Source of the DNA: JAJDXW01 sp965202895
Lineage (GTDB): Bacteria; Pseudomonadota; Gammaproteobacteria; HK1
Reading direction: 5' to 3'
Assembly (NCBI GenBank): GCA_965202895.1
Contig: OZ241901.1
Coordinates: 124,001 to 188,000, forward strand
Length of the DNA stretch: 64,000 nt
The notes below the pieces were generated by a model. It searched no databases and was not told the DNA's origin. It saw only the letters and a list, made by a program, of their open reading frames with translations. A program made the translations under genes and the position numbers. Below, one piece after another: positions 61,441 through 64,000 of this stretch (positions within the stretch are counted from its first letter, which is position 1; each line of letters begins with the position of its first letter).

Positions 61441-62040
61441 CCGGATGGGCTCGGAAGCGTTGCCGAGCGAAAGCGGTCATACTGGCGGCCGCGTGGAACA
61501 ACCCATCGGCCGGTGCGCGAACGCGCCGCCGATGGAAGCGAGGGACCGAGCCATGCGCTTCTTCAACACCGCGGGTCCGATCAAACCCGCGGACCACTAC
61601 TGCATCCCGCCGCTCGCCCGTCTGGATCTGGACGAGGTCCTCCGGCTGGTAGACGGCGAGAAGTACTTCGTTCTGCACGCTCCCCGGCAGACGGGCAAGA
61701 CCTCCTCCCTCCTGGCGCTGCGCGACCTGCTCAACGGGCAGGGCTACCGATGTTTGTACACCACCGTCGAGGAAGCGGGCACGGCCCGCGACGACGTACA
61801 GCGGGCCATGTGGGCGGTGCTGGCCGGACTGGCCTCGGATGCGCGGTCGACGCTGGGGGACGGGTTCCTGGCCAGGGAGTGGTCCGGCATCCTCGCCGAG
61901 TTCGGCCCGAACGGGGCGTTGGGCGAGGCGCTGACGCGCTGGGCGGAGGCGTCGCCGAAGCCGCTGGTGCTGCTCATCGACGAGTACGACACCCTCCAGG
62001 GCGACCCGCTGCTCTCGGTGCTCCAGCAGCTACGCGCGGG
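61441..62040 (+). repeat. First copy of a tandem duplication (leader and 5' gene half)
   Basis: The segment from CCGGATGGGCTCGGAAGCG through the leader and the first part of the AAA/nuclease gene recurs from 63396 with few changes, about 1955 bp downstream. The duplicated unit includes about 110 bp upstream of the start codon, so regulatory sequence was copied with the gene. Confidence 0.8.
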
Positions 62041-63109
62041 CTACCCCATGCGCCCGGACGCCTTTCCGCAGTGCGTGGTGCTGTGCGGGCTGCGCGACGT
62101 GCGCGACTACCGCATCCGGTCCACCGGCAGCCCCTTCAACATCGTGGCCGAGTCGTTGCGGCTCGGCGACTTCACGCAAGAGGAGACGCTGGCCCTGCTC
62201 GACCAGCACACCGGGGAGACGGGGCAGGTGTTCACGGACGGGGCGCGCGAGGCGATCCGGACCTGGACCCTGGGCCAGCCGTGGCTGGTGAACGCGCTGG
62301 CTTACGAGACCTGCTTCAAGCGCAAGGCGGGGCGGGACCGCTCACGGGCCATCACCGCCGATGACGTCGCCGAGGCGCGTGAGGCGCTCATCGTGCGCCG
62401 GGTGACGCATCTCGACCAGTTGGCGGACAAGCTCCGGGAGGACCGGGTGCGCCGGGTCGTCGAGCCGATGCTGAGCGGGGCGGACGAGCGGCGCGCGACC
62501 CGCCAGGACGTCGAGTACGTGCGCGACCTCGGGCTGATTGCCCGGGACAAGCCGGTGCGCATCGCCAACCCCATCTACGCCGAGGTCCTGCCGCGGGAGC
62601 TGGGCCGGGTGTTGCAGGAGACGCTGGACCTGGACACGGCGTGGTACGTGGACGCGGACGGCGGCCTGGATGTGGACAAGCTCCTCGCATCGTTCCAGGA
62701 CTTCTTCCGCCGCCACTCCGAGCACTGGAAGCACCGGTTCGAGTACGAGGAGCCGTGGCCGCAGATCCTGTTGCAGGCGTACCTGCACCGGGTGGTGAAC
62801 GGGGGCGGGCGCATCGAGCCGGAGTACGGGTTGGGCCGGGGTCGGGTGGACCTGCTGCTGGTATGGCCGCAGGGGGAACGGGTGCGGGAGTTCGTGGTGG
62901 AGTGCAAGGTGGTGCGCGACAAGGACGGGCTGGAGAGCACGGTGTCGGAGGGGGTGGAGCAGACGGCGGGGTACATGGACCGCTGCGCGGCGGAGGCGGG
63001 GCATCTGGTGGTGATCGACCAGCGCGCGGGCCGGAGCTGGGAGGACAAGGTGTTCCACCGCCAACGGCGGTCGAAGGACGGGGCGCCGGTGGAAGTCTGG
63101 GGCATGTGA
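61553..63109 (+). CDS. AAA-like ATPase with C-terminal PD-(D/E)XK nuclease-type domain (copy 1)
   Basis: A 518-residue protein. The P-loop is VLHAPRQTGKTSSLLALRDL at about residue 43 and Walker B is LVLLIDEYDTLQGD. The C-terminus has GRGRVDLLLVWPQGERVREF and VVECKVVRDKDG, the D/ExK of a PD-(D/E)XK fold. The start MRFFNTAGPIKPADHYCIPP is the typical family beginning; ATG 61532 is an alternative. The biological role of this family is unknown. A second copy with the same upstream region starts 1954 bp downstream. It is a different subfamily from the gene at 3735-5513, though built on the same ATPase-plus-nuclease plan. Confidence 0.85.
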   Translation: MRFFNTAGPIKPADHYCIPPLARLDLDEVLRLVDGEKYFVLHAPRQTGKTSSLLALRDLLNGQGYRCLYTTVEEAGTARDDVQRAMWAVLAGLASDARSTLGDGFLAREWSGILAEFGPNGALGEALTRWAEASPKPLVLLIDEYDTLQGDPLLSVLQQLRAGYPMRPDAFPQCVVLCGLRDVRDYRIRSTGSPFNIVAESLRLGDFTQEETLALLDQHTGETGQVFTDGAREAIRTWTLGQPWLVNALAYETCFKRKAGRDRSRAITADDVAEAREALIVRRVTHLDQLADKLREDRVRRVVEPMLSGADERRATRQDVEYVRDLGLIARDKPVRIANPIYAEVLPRELGRVLQETLDLDTAWYVDADGGLDVDKLLASFQDFFRRHSEHWKHRFEYEEPWPQILLQAYLHRVVNGGGRIEPEYGLGRGRVDLLLVWPQGERVREFVVECKVVRDKDGLESTVSEGVEQTAGYMDRCAAEAGHLVVIDQRAGRSWEDKVFHRQRRSKDGAPVEVWGM

Positions 63110-63395
63110 CGCCACGGCCTGCAAGCCCGTACACCGGCGACCTCCCTTGGCGCCGTGGGTTCCGGCGCCGGTGCCGACCTCTCGGGCAACCGCTTCACCG
63201 TGACGCTTTCCCCCCAAGTGAACAGGCGCCGGCACATCTCGTCGAGGCCGCCCGCCTCCGCCCGCTCGCGGGTCCGCCGGCCGTGCGCCGGCCGTGCACC
63301 GGCTGATCGAGAATTCGGCATCGATGTCGTCGAGGGTCGGCAGCCGCCGCCCGGAGGCGGGCGGGGAGGCAGGCCGGGGTCATCCGTTCCCGTAG
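63110..63395. other. Spacer between the two duplicated copies
   Basis: About 290 bp without a recognised gene. It shows no obvious similarity to the region upstream of copy 1 until the shared leader starts at 63396. Confidence 0.45.
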
Positions 63396-64000
63396 CCGGA
63401 TGGGCTCGGAAGCGTTGCCGAGCCAAAGCGGTCATACTGGCGGCCGCGTGGAACAACCCATCGGGCGGTGCATGACGGCGCGTCGATGGAACCGAGGAAT
63501 CGAGCCATGCGCTCCTTCACCACCACCGGCCCCGTCAAACCCGACAAGCACTACTGCATCCCGCCGCTCGCCCGTCTGGATCTGGACGAGGTCCTCCGGC
63601 TGGTGGACGGCGAGAAGTACTTCGTCCTGCACGCTCCCCGGCAGACGGGCAAGACCTCCGCCCTCCTGGCGTTGTGCGGTCTGCTCAACGGGCAGGGCTA
63701 CGCTTGCGTGTATACCACCGTCGAAGAAGCCCGCACGGCCCGCGAAGACGTGGAACAGGCAATGCGGACGGTGCTCCCCCGACTGGGATCGGATGCGTGG
63801 TCGGCGTTGGGCGACGATTTTCTGGCCAGGGAGTGGTCCGGCATTCTGGCCGGGTTCGGTCCGAACGGGGCGCTGGGCGAGGCGCTGAGGCGCTGGGCGG
63901 AGGCGTCGCCGAAGCCGTTGGTGCTGCTCATCGACGAGATCGACACCCTCCAGGGCGACCCGCTGCTCTCGGCGCTCCAGCAGCTACGCGCGGGCTACCC
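63396..64000 (+). repeat. Second copy of the tandem duplication, cut by window edge
   Basis: From 63396 the sequence repeats the leader found at 61441 (GCTCGGAAGCGTTGCCGAGC, then GGTCATACTGGCGGCCGCG) and continues into the second gene copy. Confidence 0.8.
63507..64000 (+). CDS. AAA-like ATPase / PD-(D/E)XK protein (copy 2), 5' part
   Basis: The ATG at 63507 opens MRSFTTTGPVKPDKHYCIPP, then LARLDLDEVLRLVDGEKYFV, the P-loop HAPRQTGKTSALLALCGL and Walker B VLLIDEIDTLQGD. The frame stays open to the right edge, where it is truncated. It differs from copy 1 at scattered residues across the whole visible part, including in the helix after the P-loop and at DEY/DEI of Walker B, so the copies have diverged. 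The nuclease domain is expected beyond the window. Confidence 0.85.
   Translation, partial: MRSFTTTGPVKPDKHYCIPPLARLDLDEVLRLVDGEKYFVLHAPRQTGKTSALLALCGLLNGQGYACVYTTVEEARTAREDVEQAMRTVLPRLGSDAWSALGDDFLAREWSGILAGFGPNGALGEALRRWAEASPKPLVLLIDEIDTLQGDPLLSALQQLRAGY

Noticed and set aside
1..64000. tRNA, rRNA or CRISPR features
   Set aside because: No regularly spaced repeats, and no sequence with a recognisable tRNA arm pattern or rRNA core, was found by reading; a covariance-model search would be needed to exclude small RNAs.

Overview
The window is very GC-rich, densely packed bacterial DNA. The gene orders clpS-clpA, trxA divergent from a RhlB-type helicase, and a small LptM-type lipoprotein just ahead of lysA all point to a gammaproteobacterium. 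Many acyl-CoA, CoA-transferase and LLM-flavin genes suggest a heterotroph with broad organic-acid catabolism. No rRNA, tRNA or CRISPR array was seen, so placement rests on gene content alone.

Positions 1-9232 (all minus strand) look like a defence island. From 5' to 3' it holds a large SNF2-type helicase with a C-terminal DUF3883-like domain, an AAA-ATPase/PD-(D/E)XK protein, an ABC/RecF-like ATPase overlapping a DUF4276-like TOPRIM-type protein, and a DUF1156 DNA methylase that runs off the left edge. The methylase carries a 1-base frameshift and an in-frame block of palindromic repeats. An IS1380-family insertion sequence (9448-10761) sits directly upstream. A frameshifted EF-hand protein and a stretch of gene remnants (to about 13.6 kb) follow.

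Positions 13.6-28 kb are mostly housekeeping and metabolism: a GMC oxidoreductase, RidA overlapping a membrane adenylate cyclase, an enoyl-CoA hydratase, a nitroreductase, a D-aminoacylase, thioredoxin and a DEAD helicase, a carboxylesterase, lptM-lysA, and a PP-loop thiolation enzyme next to TusA. Positions 28-30.8 kb form a small accessory patch: a Uma2 nuclease, a Fic protein and a decayed DUF262 gene.

Positions 30.8-43.6 kb hold an HtrA protease with a two-component system, a 3-hydroxyisobutyrate dehydrogenase-like enzyme, a fusion of a DedA/TVP38 membrane domain to a mercuric-reductase-like flavoprotein, a HAD phosphatase, HU, an MlaC-like protein, ClpA/ClpS and an AIR-synthase-like protein. 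A 121-bp hairpin element follows; it shares its core with the repeats inside the DUF1156 gene.

Positions 45.1-49.06 kb are visibly less GC-rich and carry a likely restriction-modification system: an HNH nuclease convergent with a two-domain DNA methyltransferase. The methyltransferase promoter has a perfect TATAAT flanked by two palindromes centred 20 bp apart. A VapBC pair follows. Positions 50.4-61 kb return to catabolism and redox (PEP-mutase-like lyase, glutathione reductase, GST, LLM oxidoreductase, CoA-binding ligase subunit, hydrolase, acyl-CoA dehydrogenase, CoA-transferase). The right edge holds a tandem duplication of an AAA-ATPase/PD-(D/E)XK gene together with its upstream region; the second copy is cut by the window edge.
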